Source: Deltaproteobacteria bacterium (GTDB taxonomy: Bacteria; Desulfobacterota; Desulfomonilia; UBA1062). From it: DNA of 48,540 bases. Made by a program: the position numbers and the translations under genes. Position 1 is the first letter of the stretch, and the number at the start of each line of letters is the position of its first letter. Positions 34,417 to 42,912 of this stretch are shown here, piece by piece. Under the pieces are notes generated by a model that saw nothing but the letters and a program-made list of their open reading frames with translations, made no database searches and was not told where the DNA came from. Location of the stretch: positions 1 to 48,540 of the forward strand of contig JAKPDW010000042.1 of the NCBI GenBank assembly GCA_029552245.1, given 5' to 3'.

Positions 34417-35127
34417 ATGAGATTCTCCATGGACGCCTTGCCCCCGGGTTTCACGACATCCCGAACGGGAAGGGTGACCCTCGTCTACAGGGAAGACATG
34501 CCTTTCCTCGTGAAGCTCGCGAGGCTGCCGTCCGACCACGCCAGACCCTCCGGGCTCTCGGGCAGGAGGGCGATACGCGTGGTGGAGCCCGGCATGGTGG
34601 TGCGGACGGTCGTTCACGGCGGCCTTCTCAGGAACCTGACGGGCGACAGGTTCCTGGCCGCCACGCGCTCGCTCAGGGAGCTCGAGACGAGCCTGATCCT
34701 CGCCGACCGCGGGATCCCCACTCCCGAGATCCTGGCGATCAGGATCACGCGTGGTCTCCTCTTCGTCAGGCTGGAGGTGGCAAGCAGGCTCGTCCCCGAG
34801 GCGAGCGATCTCCTCGCCTTCCTGGAAGCGAACCCGGACGACACCCGGGAATACCTCCGCAAGGCGGGCTCCCTCATACGGCGCATGCACGACTGCGGCG
34901 TGTACCACGCGGACCTGCACGTGAAAAACCTGCTGCTCGACGGCTCAGGCGTGCTCTACGTGATCGACCTTGACAAGGCACGCGCCTTCGACAGGCTGCC
35001 CACTGTCCTGAGGCGCATGAACACGAACCGGTTCGAGAGGTCGGTCAGGAAGTGGGCCAAGGCTGGCCGCTTGTCCGCCCCCCATGGCTGGGAGCTCTCC
35101 TTCAGGGCCGGTTACGAGAGGCTGTGA
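34417..35127 (+). CDS. Kdo-kinase/InaA-like lipopolysaccharide kinase family protein
   Basis: 236 residues. The eukaryotic-kinase-like catalytic loop HADLHVKN (164-171) has Asp166 and Asn171, and YVIDLDKAR (181-189) supplies the metal-binding Asp184. These are typical of the KdkA/WaaP/InaA group that phosphorylates Kdo or heptose of LPS at the inner-membrane face. The arrangement RRMHDCGVYHADLH is nearest to Kdo kinases; the precise acceptor is not certain. It directly follows uvrB (4 nt) and is the last gene of the long plus-strand unit beginning at carD. Confidence 0.8.
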   Translation: MRFSMDALPPGFTTSRTGRVTLVYREDMPFLVKLARLPSDHARPSGLSGRRAIRVVEPGMVVRTVVHGGLLRNLTGDRFLAATRSLRELETSLILADRGIPTPEILAIRITRGLLFVRLEVASRLVPEASDLLAFLEANPDDTREYLRKAGSLIRRMHDCGVYHADLHVKNLLLDGSGVLYVIDLDKARAFDRLPTVLRRMNTNRFERSVRKWAKAGRLSAPHGWELSFRAGYERL

Positions 35128-35502
35128 CCTCAGGGGCACCCAGGGCCGACACCAAGGACGCGCCTGCCCCGGCACACCGTAGGCCCGTTCACACCTGACA
35201 TGCCCCAGATGGGGTCTTTCTCGCCACCTTGCCCACAGAGTCGTCGATGGTGACCCGTCTACACCTGACATACCACAGATGGGGTCTCTCCGCCTGGAGA
35301 CGCTCGCCCCACCCGGCAGGACGAACAGGTACACCACGCCCGGTCCGCAGGCCTTTACCCCTCACGCGGCCGCCAGGTGTATCCCCCGCCCTCTCCCCGA
35401 GGATCTCTCTTGACGAAACGGTTCTCTCGAGCCCCCTTGGCCGGGCCCGCCCATGGGCGGCCGGGATCTGGAGCCGATTTCAAGAAAGGGGAGAAGGAAC
35501 GA
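35128..35502. other. Convergent intergenic region carrying the repeat pair
   Basis: About 375 bases between convergent genes. It holds the 37-bp direct repeats annotated separately and a palindrome CCGCCCATGGGCGG near 35448-35461. No gene and no T-tailed terminator were found for either flanking gene. Confidence 0.55.
35184..35290. repeat. Direct repeat pair, 70-bp period (possible IS end remnant)
   Basis: Units at 35184-35220 and 35254-35290 share CCCGT, then ACACCTGACAT and CAGATGGGGTCT; the 30-bp cores (35191-35220 and 35261-35290) match at 27 positions. On the minus strand each unit reads GACCCCATCT...TGTCAGGTGT. Multiple sub-terminal repeats with TGT ends are a feature of IS21-family termini, so this could be a solitary IS end. 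No transposase is nearby. The IS link is inference. Confidence 0.6.
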
Positions 35503-36300
35503 TCACCTCTTTATGGACAGTCCTGTCGGTCCGTCGGTTTCGGGTTGTATGGCGCACGGGGAGAGATTCGGCTCGTGTTCGCCCGCGAGCATGGATATCA
35601 CCGTGCGGACGTCCTCGAGCAGCTTGTCACGTTCCTCGAGGCTGTACCTCGATGCGTCCACGGGCTCGCCTATGTGCACCTCCACCCTCTGGTCCACGTG
35701 GATATCCGAGCTGCCGGGCCGGTGAATCCGTTCTGAACCACGTATCCCAACGGGTATGATCAGGGCCCCAAGCTCGATGGCGAGCACAAAGCCACCCTTC
35801 TTGAACGCGCCGAGCCTTCCTGTCCTGCTCCTGGTGCCTTCCGGTGCGACCCAGAGGACGATCCCGTCCTCCATCTTCTCCCTGGCCGAGGCGAGATCCT
35901 TTCTCGCCTGGGCGTTGTCGGACCGGTCGATGGAGATGAACTCCGCCGCCCTCATCCCCCTGCCCCACAGGGGTATCCTGAAGAGCTCCTTCTTCGTGAG
36001 CATGCGGATACTGCCCTCGAGCGAGACGTATATGAGCGGGATGTCGTAGTGGCTCCTGTGGTTGGACATCACGATGCAGGGCCTGCCCTTGGGAACCTTC
36101 ACGGCTGCCGGGTTATGGACCTCCCACGTGGCACCCGTCGCCCTGAGGAGCAGAGAAGACCACCACCTGAGCACCCTGTCCGCGTGGTCCCGGTCATAGG
36201 CGTTGATCAGCCGGAGATAGAGGACATAGACCGAGATCGCGAGCGTGGACCCCACGGTCACGGCCAGTATCGCACATTTTCTCAAGAATGTGGCCTTCAT
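35503..36300 (-). CDS. 1-acyl-sn-glycerol-3-phosphate acyltransferase-like (PlsC family)
   Basis: 265 residues. An N-terminal membrane helix (about 10-30) anchors the protein. The acyltransferase motifs follow: I, NHRSHYD with His81 and Asp86; II, around FISIDRSDNAQ; III, PEGTRS (153-158); IV, IIPVGIRG. It probably transfers an acyl chain to lysophosphatidic acid or a similar acceptor at the inner membrane. AAGGAGG lies 11 nt before the chosen ATG; an upstream in-frame ATG at 36327 is possible. The ~30-residue C-terminal tail is polar and probably variable. It is convergent with the Kdo-kinase-like gene. Confidence 0.9.
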   Translation of the reverse strand: MKATFLRKCAILAVTVGSTLAISVYVLYLRLINAYDRDHADRVLRWWSSLLLRATGATWEVHNPAAVKVPKGRPCIVMSNHRSHYDIPLIYVSLEGSIRMLTKKELFRIPLWGRGMRAAEFISIDRSDNAQARKDLASAREKMEDGIVLWVAPEGTRSRTGRLGAFKKGGFVLAIELGALIIPVGIRGSERIHRPGSSDIHVDQRVEVHIGEPVDASRYSLEERDKLLEDVRTVISMLAGEHEPNLSPCAIQPETDGPTGLSIKR

Positions 36301-36755
36301 GGCCGCTTCAACCTCCTTCTTCAACATGACTGGGCGTGTGATACGAGCTTGTGACGAGCAGGCACTATACACGAGCACCTGGTCCAGGAAAAGTAAAGAA
36401 AGTTTAAAAGGAGACCCCTTATACTCCGGAAACCTGCCCGAGACGCCTTCGGGTCGGGGCTCAGAGAAAAGGGCCGGCCCTCATGGCGGCCTGGTCGAGA
36501 GGCCCCCTTTCTCACGACGAGGGTAAAGCAGTTGTCCCGTACGTTGTGTACGAGGCGCACCATACACCTGGAGACGGGCACGCGGCTCCCCCGCACATTC
36601 CCTTCGCCCGTCTCCAAGGTTTACGCCCCCTTGGGTATGGGCTGGGCATCCCGAAAGGGTGGTGCTGCAAGGTCGGCTTCTTCCCCGTCGATCGTGGTGG
36701 GTTTGGAGGGTTGGCCATCGAGGCCGCCAAGAGGTCAGGTGCTGCGTGGCCGGCT
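36301..36755. other. Intergenic region between the DUF3783 and PlsC-like genes
   Basis: About 455 bases. A perfect 11-bp inverted repeat, TGGAGACGGGC at 36569-36579 and its complement at 36606-36616, encloses 26 nt. It has no T-tract on either strand. A TATAGT at 36369-36364 on the minus strand may be the -10 of the PlsC-like gene. No gene is supported. Confidence 0.5.
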
Positions 36756-37145
36756 TCAGGCCTCCTCTTTGTGTTGCCTCATGCGGCGAAGCACGAACTC
36801 GTGTTCCTTCTTGAGGTGCTCCACGAGATCGCCGAAGCGCCAGTCCACGTTCTCCCTCGTGACCATGGCATAGATGGGCTGCGGCAGGTCCCTCGTCTTT
36901 GCGTTCTTCATGATCGCGTGGATCGTCTCGGCCTGGCAGTTGAAAAAGAGGACGACCTTTGCATCAACCTGGAGGGGTTCAGGGCCGGTCTTGTCGGAAA
37001 ACAGGATCTCATGGACCATGAGGTTTCCCTGGTCAGGCTCGATGGCCTCGCATCGAGACACGCCCATCTCGGACACGAACGTAGAGAACCGTGACCGTTC
37101 GTCGTCCGTGAAGCCCCACACGTATACCCTCGGCGTCATGTCCAT
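36756..37145 (-). CDS. DUF3783 domain protein
   Basis: 129 residues. The central and C-terminal parts resemble DUF3783: a Lys/Val-rich strand KVVLFFNC, then PIYAMVTRENVDWRFGDLVEHLKKEHEF, in which VTxxNxxW is the family mark. No function is known for the family. A perfect AGGAGGG lies 5 nt before the ATG (MDMTPRVYVWGF), which fixes the start; the longer frame upstream is random in composition. It is divergent from the Rrf2-like gene, with about 210 nt between them. Confidence 0.75.
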   Translation of the reverse strand: MDMTPRVYVWGFTDDERSRFSTFVSEMGVSRCEAIEPDQGNLMVHEILFSDKTGPEPLQVDAKVVLFFNCQAETIHAIMKNAKTRDLPQPIYAMVTRENVDWRFGDLVEHLKKEHEFVLRRMRQHKEEA

Positions 37146-37287
37146 GCGACCCTCCTGTCCGTCCCCCATCCCTGTACCATACCCCTGCTGCGATCTCACG
37201 CCCATTTTTCTCAGGTGGAGCTCATCCGCCGGTGCTACCTTCACATGATCTCCATGGATGTGAAGACATCGAGAGGCGATCCAGGTC

Positions 37288-37315
37288 TTGACTATCCTTC
37301 ATGGTGGACTATGTA
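37288..37315 (+). promoter_or_regulatory. Candidate promoter of the Rrf2-like gene
   Basis: TTGACT (37288-37293), a 16-nt spacer and TATGTA (37310-37315), overlapping a GTATAC palindrome. Transcription would start near 37322, about 30 nt before the ATG at 37354. This supports 37354, not 37393, as the ancestral start. Confidence 0.5.
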
Positions 37316-37353
37316 TACAGGACACGATCGGTCTGCTCCGGGTACACGTTGTG

Positions 37354-37755
37354 ATGGGACTGACGTGAGAGGCGGGATACGCGATCAGGGGCATGCTCTT
37401 CCTCGCATCGAAGGGAAAGAAGGGCCTTCCCATGCTCTGCGACATCGCGCAGGCGGAGGAGGCCCCTCGTCTTTTGATGGCCGAGATCTTCCAGGAACTC
37501 TCGAAGAAGGGGCTTGTCACGTCCCATGTGGGTATCTGCGGAGGCTTCGCCAACCGCAGGCCGCCTGAACGGGGAACGCCGTGCGGGATGGTGATGGCCA
37601 TCGATGGTCATCTCGCACCGAAGGCGTGTCTGACAGGCTGCGGGGTATCCCCCCTCCCGGGGTCCTGCACCGCGCACCCCGTGTGGGAAAGGTTCCAGGC
37701 GCTCACCCGTGGCATCTTCTCCGAGGTGAGCCTGAAGTCCCCGGTCTCCCCCTGA
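37354..37755 (+). pseudogene. Rrf2-family regulator interrupted by in-frame TGA at codon 5
   Basis: From ATG 37354 the frame reads MGLT, then TGA (37366-37368), then EAGYAIRGMLFLASKGKKG. Rrf2 proteins begin M-x-L-T-R-E-x-x-Y-A-I-R, so the TGA sits exactly where Arg is expected; one C-to-T change (CGA to TGA) explains it. Without the stop the protein would be 133 residues, normal for the family. The remaining frame has recognition elements (LMAEIFQELSKKGLVTSHVG) and three Cys (CX3CX8C, from ACLTGCG to GSC), the usual Fe-S ligands. Translation from ATG 37393 would lose most of the first helix. It is upstream of cydAB and may have controlled it. A sequencing error is possible. Confidence 0.78.
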
Positions 37756-37834
37756 GGGAACGGGACGCGCCAGGCCCGGGTGCGCCGGAAAGGACGTTTT
37801 TCCTGGGCACTAGGTCGTCGCCAGGGAGGTTTTC

Positions 37835-39208
37835 ATGGACGTCGTGACTCTGGGCAGGTGGCAGTTCGCCATAACGAGCATGTTCCACTTCATCTTCGTC
37901 CCCCTCACGCTCGGGCTGTCGGTCCTCGTGGCCTGGATGGAATGGCGTTTCGTCAAGACCGGCGACGGGACGTGGCTGAGAATGGCGCGGTTCTGGGGCA
38001 GGCTCTTTGTCATCAACTTCGTCCTGGGCGTGGTCACGGGAATCACCATGGAGTTCCAGTTCGGCATGAACTGGGCCGAGTACTCGAAGTACGTCGGGGA
38101 TATCTTCGGCGCACCGCTGGCCATCGAGGCGACATCGGCCTTCTTCATGGAGTCGGTCTTCCTGGGCCTCTGGATGTTCGGCTGGAACAAGGTCTCGAAG
38201 AAGACCCACGCCTGGTCCATCACGCTGGTTGCCTTCGCCACGAACCTCTCGGCACTGTGGATACTGCTCGCCAACGGCTGGATGCAGAACCCCGTGGGCG
38301 CCAACATCGTAGAGCTCGCGGGCAACCCGCTCGTTTCCCGGCGGGCCGAGATGGCGGATGTCTTCGCGGTCTTCACCAACCCCTACGGCTGGGTAAAGTT
38401 CTTCCATACGGTCCTGTCCGGCTATGTCCTCGCGGCCTTCTTCGTCATGGGAGTCTCGGCCTGGCACCTCTTGAAGCCCAACGAGGTCGTCCTGTTCAAA
38501 CGGTCGTTCAAGGCGGCCGCCGTCTTCGGGCTCGTCTCCGGCTTCCTCGTCCTGGGAACCGGGGACTTCCACGGGTCTGAGATCGCCAAGACGCAGCCTT
38601 CCAAGCTGGCGGCCCTCGAGGCGGTGTGGGAAACCCACAAGGGCGTGGGCCTGAGCATCGTCGTGATACCCGACAGCGAGGCGGAACGCAACTCCCTGGA
38701 ATTGATCACCATACCGAAGCTCGCGAGCCTGCTGGCGTACCGGGATCCTGACGCCGAGATCAAGGGTCTCAAAGACATCCCCAAAGACCTCAGGCCGCCC
38801 GTGGGGCTCGTCTTCCACAGTTTCCGCCTCATGGTCGGCATCGGCATGCTCATGCTGCTGTTGTCCATTGCGGCCGTGTACCTCTCCTTCAGGGACCGGA
38901 TCGAGGCGTCTCCCCTGTTCCTCAAGCTGATGATCCCGGCCATGGCCCTCCCCTATATCGCCGGCCAGCTCGGGTGGATCGTCGCCGAGGTCGGCAGGCA
39001 GCCGTGGATCGTCTACGGCGTTCTCAAGACCGCAGACGCGGCGTCCAAGTCCGTGGATGCGGCCCAGGTCCTCTTCTCCCTTGTCGCCTTCACCGTGGTC
39101 TACAGCCTGCTCGGCGCTGTGGACGCCTATCTCCTCGTCACCTCTGCGAAGGCGGGCCCGGAGGCAAGGCTCCCTGCCGGCCTCGACGCAACCGGAAAGG
39201 GGGTGTGA
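37835..39208 (+). CDS. cydA: Cytochrome bd ubiquinol/menaquinol oxidase subunit I
   Basis: 457 residues, the short Q-loop form. Quinol-oxidising subunit of the high-affinity terminal oxidase in the inner membrane, carrying hemes b558, b595 and d. Visible ligands: His18 (b595 side, SMFHFIF), Glu98 and Glu106 (IEATSAFFMESVF), and His191 (VKFFHTVLSGYV, b558). About nine membrane helices. The conserved GWIVAEVGRQPWIVYGVL segment near the C-terminus is intact. GGGAGG precedes the ATG. The Rrf2-like gene ends 79 nt upstream, and cydB follows after 1 nt. It probably uses menaquinol made by the mqn operon. Confidence 0.97.
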   Translation: MDVVTLGRWQFAITSMFHFIFVPLTLGLSVLVAWMEWRFVKTGDGTWLRMARFWGRLFVINFVLGVVTGITMEFQFGMNWAEYSKYVGDIFGAPLAIEATSAFFMESVFLGLWMFGWNKVSKKTHAWSITLVAFATNLSALWILLANGWMQNPVGANIVELAGNPLVSRRAEMADVFAVFTNPYGWVKFFHTVLSGYVLAAFFVMGVSAWHLLKPNEVVLFKRSFKAAAVFGLVSGFLVLGTGDFHGSEIAKTQPSKLAALEAVWETHKGVGLSIVVIPDSEAERNSLELITIPKLASLLAYRDPDAEIKGLKDIPKDLRPPVGLVFHSFRLMVGIGMLMLLLSIAAVYLSFRDRIEASPLFLKLMIPAMALPYIAGQLGWIVAEVGRQPWIVYGVLKTADAASKSVDAAQVLFSLVAFTVVYSLLGAVDAYLLVTSAKAGPEARLPAGLDATGKGV

Positions 39209-39209
39209 G

Positions 39210-40247
39210 ATGGATGCCCTGTACGCCCTCCAGGTGACGTGGTTCGTGCTCTGGGGCGTGCTCTGGTCGGTCTACTTCATGCTCGACGGGTTCGTGCTCG
39301 GCATGGGCATGCTGTACCCGTTCATGGCCAGGGACGAGAAAGAGAAACGGACCATGATCGCCACGGTCGGCCCGGTATGGGACGGCAACGAGGTGTGGCT
39401 CATCACCGCGGGAGGCGCCACGTTCGCTGCCTTCCCCACCACGTACGCCCTCATGTTCAGCTACCTGTACACGGCCCTGCTCCTGCTCCTCTTCTCTCTC
39501 ATCATCAGGGGTGTCTCCATCGAGTTTCGCGGCAAGGTCGAGAAACAAGGATGGAAGCGCTTCTGGGACGTGGGCATATTCGTGGGCGGCATGCTGCCCG
39601 CCGTGCTCTTCGGCATAGCCTTCGGGAACATCTTCCAGGGCCTCCCCATGGACGCTTCCGGCTACCACGGCACCCTCGTTGGCCTGTTCAACCCGTACGG
39701 GCTGCTTGCTGGCGTGCTTTTCGTGTTCCTGTTCATGGTGCACGGTGCGCTGTACGTGTCCGTCAAGACGACCGGCGGCCTGAGCAGGAGGGCTGCGGCC
39801 TTTGCCGGGAGGTCGTGGAGCGTCCTTGCGGCCGTGGCGATCCTGTTCCTGGTCCACACCTACCTTTCGACAGGCATCTTCGCCAACTACCTCGCCTCGC
39901 CCGTCCTGTTCCTTCTCCCCCTGGCCGCCGTCTCAAGCCTGGCGCTCATAAGGCTCCAGCTTTCGAGGGGAAGCCTCGCAGGCGCTTTCGCCGCCTCGTG
40001 CTCGACCATCGTGCTCGTCTGCGCCACGGGCTTCGTCGGCCTGTTCCCCAACCTGATCCCGTCGAGCCTGGATACGGCCTACAGCATGACCATCACGAAC
40101 TCGTCCTCGAGCGTGGCGACGCTCGCCGTGATGACCGTGGTGGCGCTCGTCTTCGTCCCCGTGGTGATCGCGTACAAGGCCTGGGTGTACAGGGTCTTCA
40201 GGGGGCCATTGAACCCGGAGGATATCGACTCGCAAAAGGTCTACTGA
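39210..40247 (+). CDS. cydB: Cytochrome bd oxidase subunit II
   Basis: 345 residues with about eight or nine membrane helices. Structural partner of CydA in the bd oxidase. Signature regions: FMLDGFVLGMGMLYPF near the start, the GPVWDGNEVWLITAGGATFAAFPTTYA segment (residues ~54-80), and the C-terminal TITNSSSS stretch. The ATG lies 1 nt after the cydA stop, with AAAGGGGG inside the cydA end as ribosome site. No cydX- or cydCD-like genes follow before the convergent ubiD-type gene, so heme/thiol export and the small subunit must be encoded elsewhere. Confidence 0.97.
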   Translation: MDALYALQVTWFVLWGVLWSVYFMLDGFVLGMGMLYPFMARDEKEKRTMIATVGPVWDGNEVWLITAGGATFAAFPTTYALMFSYLYTALLLLLFSLIIRGVSIEFRGKVEKQGWKRFWDVGIFVGGMLPAVLFGIAFGNIFQGLPMDASGYHGTLVGLFNPYGLLAGVLFVFLFMVHGALYVSVKTTGGLSRRAAAFAGRSWSVLAAVAILFLVHTYLSTGIFANYLASPVLFLLPLAAVSSLALIRLQLSRGSLAGAFAASCSTIVLVCATGFVGLFPNLIPSSLDTAYSMTITNSSSSVATLAVMTVVALVFVPVVIAYKAWVYRVFRGPLNPEDIDSQKVY

Positions 40248-40469
40248 CCCTGTGCCGGTTCACGAAGGAGACGGGACCGCCCTCTTTCACCGTGGTCGGG
40301 ACAGGGCATGCCCACCTGAGGCGCTCGGTGGCCGATTGAGCTGCGTGCCCGTTCTCCGCCTAAAACGGCGCGGCACGGCCTCGGGCATACCCCACCCGGG
40401 CCCAAAGACGACGATCGGCCCGGAGGGGGGGACGCTCGCGATGGGACCGCGAATGGGCACGATACCGCC

Positions 40470-42296
40470 CTAGGGGCCGCTTGACACAAAGAGGTCCTTG
40501 AACTTCTCGTCCACCAGGGCCCGGATCTCCTCGGTCATGCGGATCTCGTCAGGCCACGTGCGCATGTGCCCATCCATGGGCCCTTTCCTCGTGGCATCGA
40601 CCACCACGCCTGCTGGGTGGACGTGGATGTCCCGGGCGGGGTCCACGTTGTTGAACGCCTTCCACAAGACCAGGGACCCGTCCGTGAGATCGACCCCGTC
40701 GTCGTACAGGACAACGATGCCCTGGCCGAGGACATCCTGGGGTATCCGTTCCAGGAACGACCTCGAGCTCCTGGCCCCCCCCTTCGCCACGCCGACAAGC
40801 ACGAGCGGGTGCACTCGCTCCTCGAAGAGTTTCCTTACCGACACGAACCCGCTGTCGGTGGCCCTCAGGCGTCTCAGGATCCCATCCCCTCCCATGGGGG
40901 GCGCCATGCGCTCCCTGCGCGTTCTCGGCATTTCCCCCGCCACACGGAACGTGGCGTCAATCCCCACTTTCAACCCGTGGAGCCCCTGGGGCGCCGAGTG
41001 ATCCAGCACGTCGAGGATACCATGGGTAAAGGTGAGGTCCGTCCACGGGTCGACGGTGTCCAGGATATGCGCCAGCAACGCGCCGCCCTTCCTGAGCAGG
41101 CTCTCGTCGTCCACCGTCACGATCATCTTGGCGAAGCTCATCTGGCCCATGCCCCACAGGCCGCTCATCACCTTGGATGCGTGGCCGGGGAATGCCTTCT
41201 CCATGGCGACGACGACAATGTTATGGAATACCCCTTCCCAGGGAAGCCAGTAGTCTCTGATCTCGGGCAGCATGGTCCTGATCATGGGCAGGAACAGGCG
41301 TTCCGTCACGTAGGCGAGGTAGCAGTCCTCCATCGGCGGCCTGCCCACCACCGTGGCGCTGTAGACGGGGTTGGCCCTGTGGGTGACAGCGGTCACGTGG
41401 AACACGGGGTACTCGTCGGCCAGGCTGTAATAACCGGTATGGTCGCCGAAGGGGCCTTCAATCCTCGTTTCGCCTGGGTCAACGTATCCCTCGAGAACGA
41501 ACTCCGACTCCGCCGGCACCTCGAGGTCCACGGTGAGGCACTTCACCATGGTCACCGGCTTCCTGCGGATGAACCCGGCGAGGATCATCTCGTCGACGCC
41601 CCGGGGCATGGGCGCCGTTGCTGCGTAGGTGACCGCGGGGTCAGTACCGATGGCCACCGCCACCTCCATGCGCCTGCCCGCCTCCCGGTACTCCTTGAAG
41701 TGGTGGGCGCCATCCTTGTGGACGTGCCAGTGCATGCCGGTGGTGTTCCTGTCGTAGACCTGCATCCTGTACATGCCCACGTTCCGCTTCCCGTCGGAGA
41801 GCCCCTTTGTGAAAACCACGGGCAGCGTCACGAACGGGCCACCGTCTTCGGGCCAGCAGTGGAGCACAGGCAGCCTGTGGAGGTTTACCTCGCCTCCCCT
41901 GTAGACCACCTCCCGGCAGGGTGGGCGCTTCGTACCGCTGAGCCTGGGCAGGAACCTCGACCAGGAAACCGCCTTGCCGGCCATCGAGAGCTTCTCCAGG
42001 AAGCTCGCGGGAGGTGTGAGTTCGAGGATCTCCCTGAGCCTCTCGGCAAGCGCATCCGGGGTGGAGCCGAGCGCGAGACCGATCCTTCGCATGCTCCCGA
42101 AGGCGTTCGTGAGCACAGGGAAGACCGAGCCGGCGACGTTCTCGAAGAGCAGGGCCTTGCCGCCCCCGCTGCTCTTGCACATTCGGTCCGTGATCTCGGT
42201 GATCTCGAGGCGGGGCGAGACGGGCTTCCGTATGCGTTCGAGCTCGCCCGCCTCCTCGAGGCACGCAATGAACTCCCCGAGATTCCTGAAGCTCAA
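40470..42296 (-). CDS. UbiD-family decarboxylase, likely menaquinone pathway (MqnL-type)
   Basis: 608 residues from the TTG start. UbiD decarboxylases need prenylated FMN; here the enzyme probably acts late in the futalosine menaquinone pathway on prenylated dihydroxynaphthoate. Family features: LSFRNLGEFIACLEEAGEL at the N-terminus, DRNTTGMHWHVHKDGAHHF, and EGPFGDHTGYYSLADEYPVF with its catalytic acidic residues. The TTG is chosen because the family begins at LSFRxL and AAGGGGTGAG lies just upstream; GTG codons at 42353 and 42338 are alternatives. It follows the UbiX-type gene by 4 nt and ends the operon. Confidence 0.9.
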   Translation of the reverse strand: MSFRNLGEFIACLEEAGELERIRKPVSPRLEITEITDRMCKSSGGGKALLFENVAGSVFPVLTNAFGSMRRIGLALGSTPDALAERLREILELTPPASFLEKLSMAGKAVSWSRFLPRLSGTKRPPCREVVYRGGEVNLHRLPVLHCWPEDGGPFVTLPVVFTKGLSDGKRNVGMYRMQVYDRNTTGMHWHVHKDGAHHFKEYREAGRRMEVAVAIGTDPAVTYAATAPMPRGVDEMILAGFIRRKPVTMVKCLTVDLEVPAESEFVLEGYVDPGETRIEGPFGDHTGYYSLADEYPVFHVTAVTHRANPVYSATVVGRPPMEDCYLAYVTERLFLPMIRTMLPEIRDYWLPWEGVFHNIVVVAMEKAFPGHASKVMSGLWGMGQMSFAKMIVTVDDESLLRKGGALLAHILDTVDPWTDLTFTHGILDVLDHSAPQGLHGLKVGIDATFRVAGEMPRTRRERMAPPMGGDGILRRLRATDSGFVSVRKLFEERVHPLVLVGVAKGGARSSRSFLERIPQDVLGQGIVVLYDDGVDLTDGSLVLWKAFNNVDPARDIHVHPAGVVVDATRKGPMDGHMRTWPDEIRMTEEIRALVDEKFKDLFVSSGP

Positions 42297-42300
42297 CGGC

Positions 42301-42912
42301 TCACCCCTTGCGGCCCTGGGTTCCCCACCGCCTCGCACGCGGCATGGGGACACCCAACGTGTCCATCACGCGCTCCACCACGAAGTCGACCAGGTCATCG
42401 ACGGTCTCGGGGTGATGGTAGAAGGCCGGGGATGCCGGGAGGATGATTGCCCCGGCTTCTTGTGCGGCGAGCATGTTCTTCAGGTGAACCCGTGACAGGG
42501 GCGTCTCCCGGGGCACAAGGACCAGGGTCCTGCGCTCCTTGAGGGTCACGTCCGCGGCGCGTTCCAGGAGGCCGGAGGTGTACCCTGACGCCACGGCGGC
42601 CATGGTCTTCATCGAGCACGGGATGACAGCCATGCCGCGTACCTGGAAGGACCCGCTCGCAACAGGCGCGAACATGTCCCGGTTGTTGTGGAGCATGATT
42701 CTCCCGGGTGCCGACCCACCGGCAGCCAGGGACGCAAGGGCGTTTTCGATGCCTTCCTCGGGCAGGCAGAGATCGTGGGAGGCAACCTTGGCCCCCATGT
42801 CGGAGACGATGAGGTGGATCTCGCACGAGCATGCAAGGAGGGCCTGCAGGAGTCTCACCCCGTAAATGGTGCCCGATGCCCCGGTTATCCCCACGATGAA
42901 ACGTTCCGTCAC
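42301..42912 (-). CDS. UbiX-family flavin prenyltransferase, likely menaquinone pathway (MqnM-type)
   Basis: About 203 residues. It makes prenyl-FMN, the cofactor of the adjacent UbiD enzyme, from FMN and dimethylallyl phosphate. Motifs: FIVGITGASGTIYGVRLL (FMN site), MAVIPCSMKTMAAVASGY, and the RETPLSRVHLKNMLAAQEAGAIILPASPAFY stretch with the conserved Arg and Glu. The GTG at 42912 overlaps the prenyltransferase stop as GTGA (42909-42912); a GTG at 42918 is an alternative start. The UbiX/UbiD pairing at the end of the operon supports coupled function. Confidence 0.93.
   Translation of the reverse strand: MTERFIVGITGASGTIYGVRLLQALLACSCEIHLIVSDMGAKVASHDLCLPEEGIENALASLAAGGSAPGRIMLHNNRDMFAPVASGSFQVRGMAVIPCSMKTMAAVASGYTSGLLERAADVTLKERRTLVLVPRETPLSRVHLKNMLAAQEAGAIILPASPAFYHHPETVDDLVDFVVERVMDTLGVPMPRARRWGTQGRKG

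Noticed and set aside
37366-37368. In-frame TGA in the Rrf2-like gene as a selenocysteine codon
   Set aside because: It falls at a position that is Arg in the family, not Cys, and no SECIS-like hairpin is evident immediately downstream.
40566-42446. Plus-strand open frame of about 626 codons
   Set aside because: Antisense to the UbiD-type gene, which carries all family motifs.
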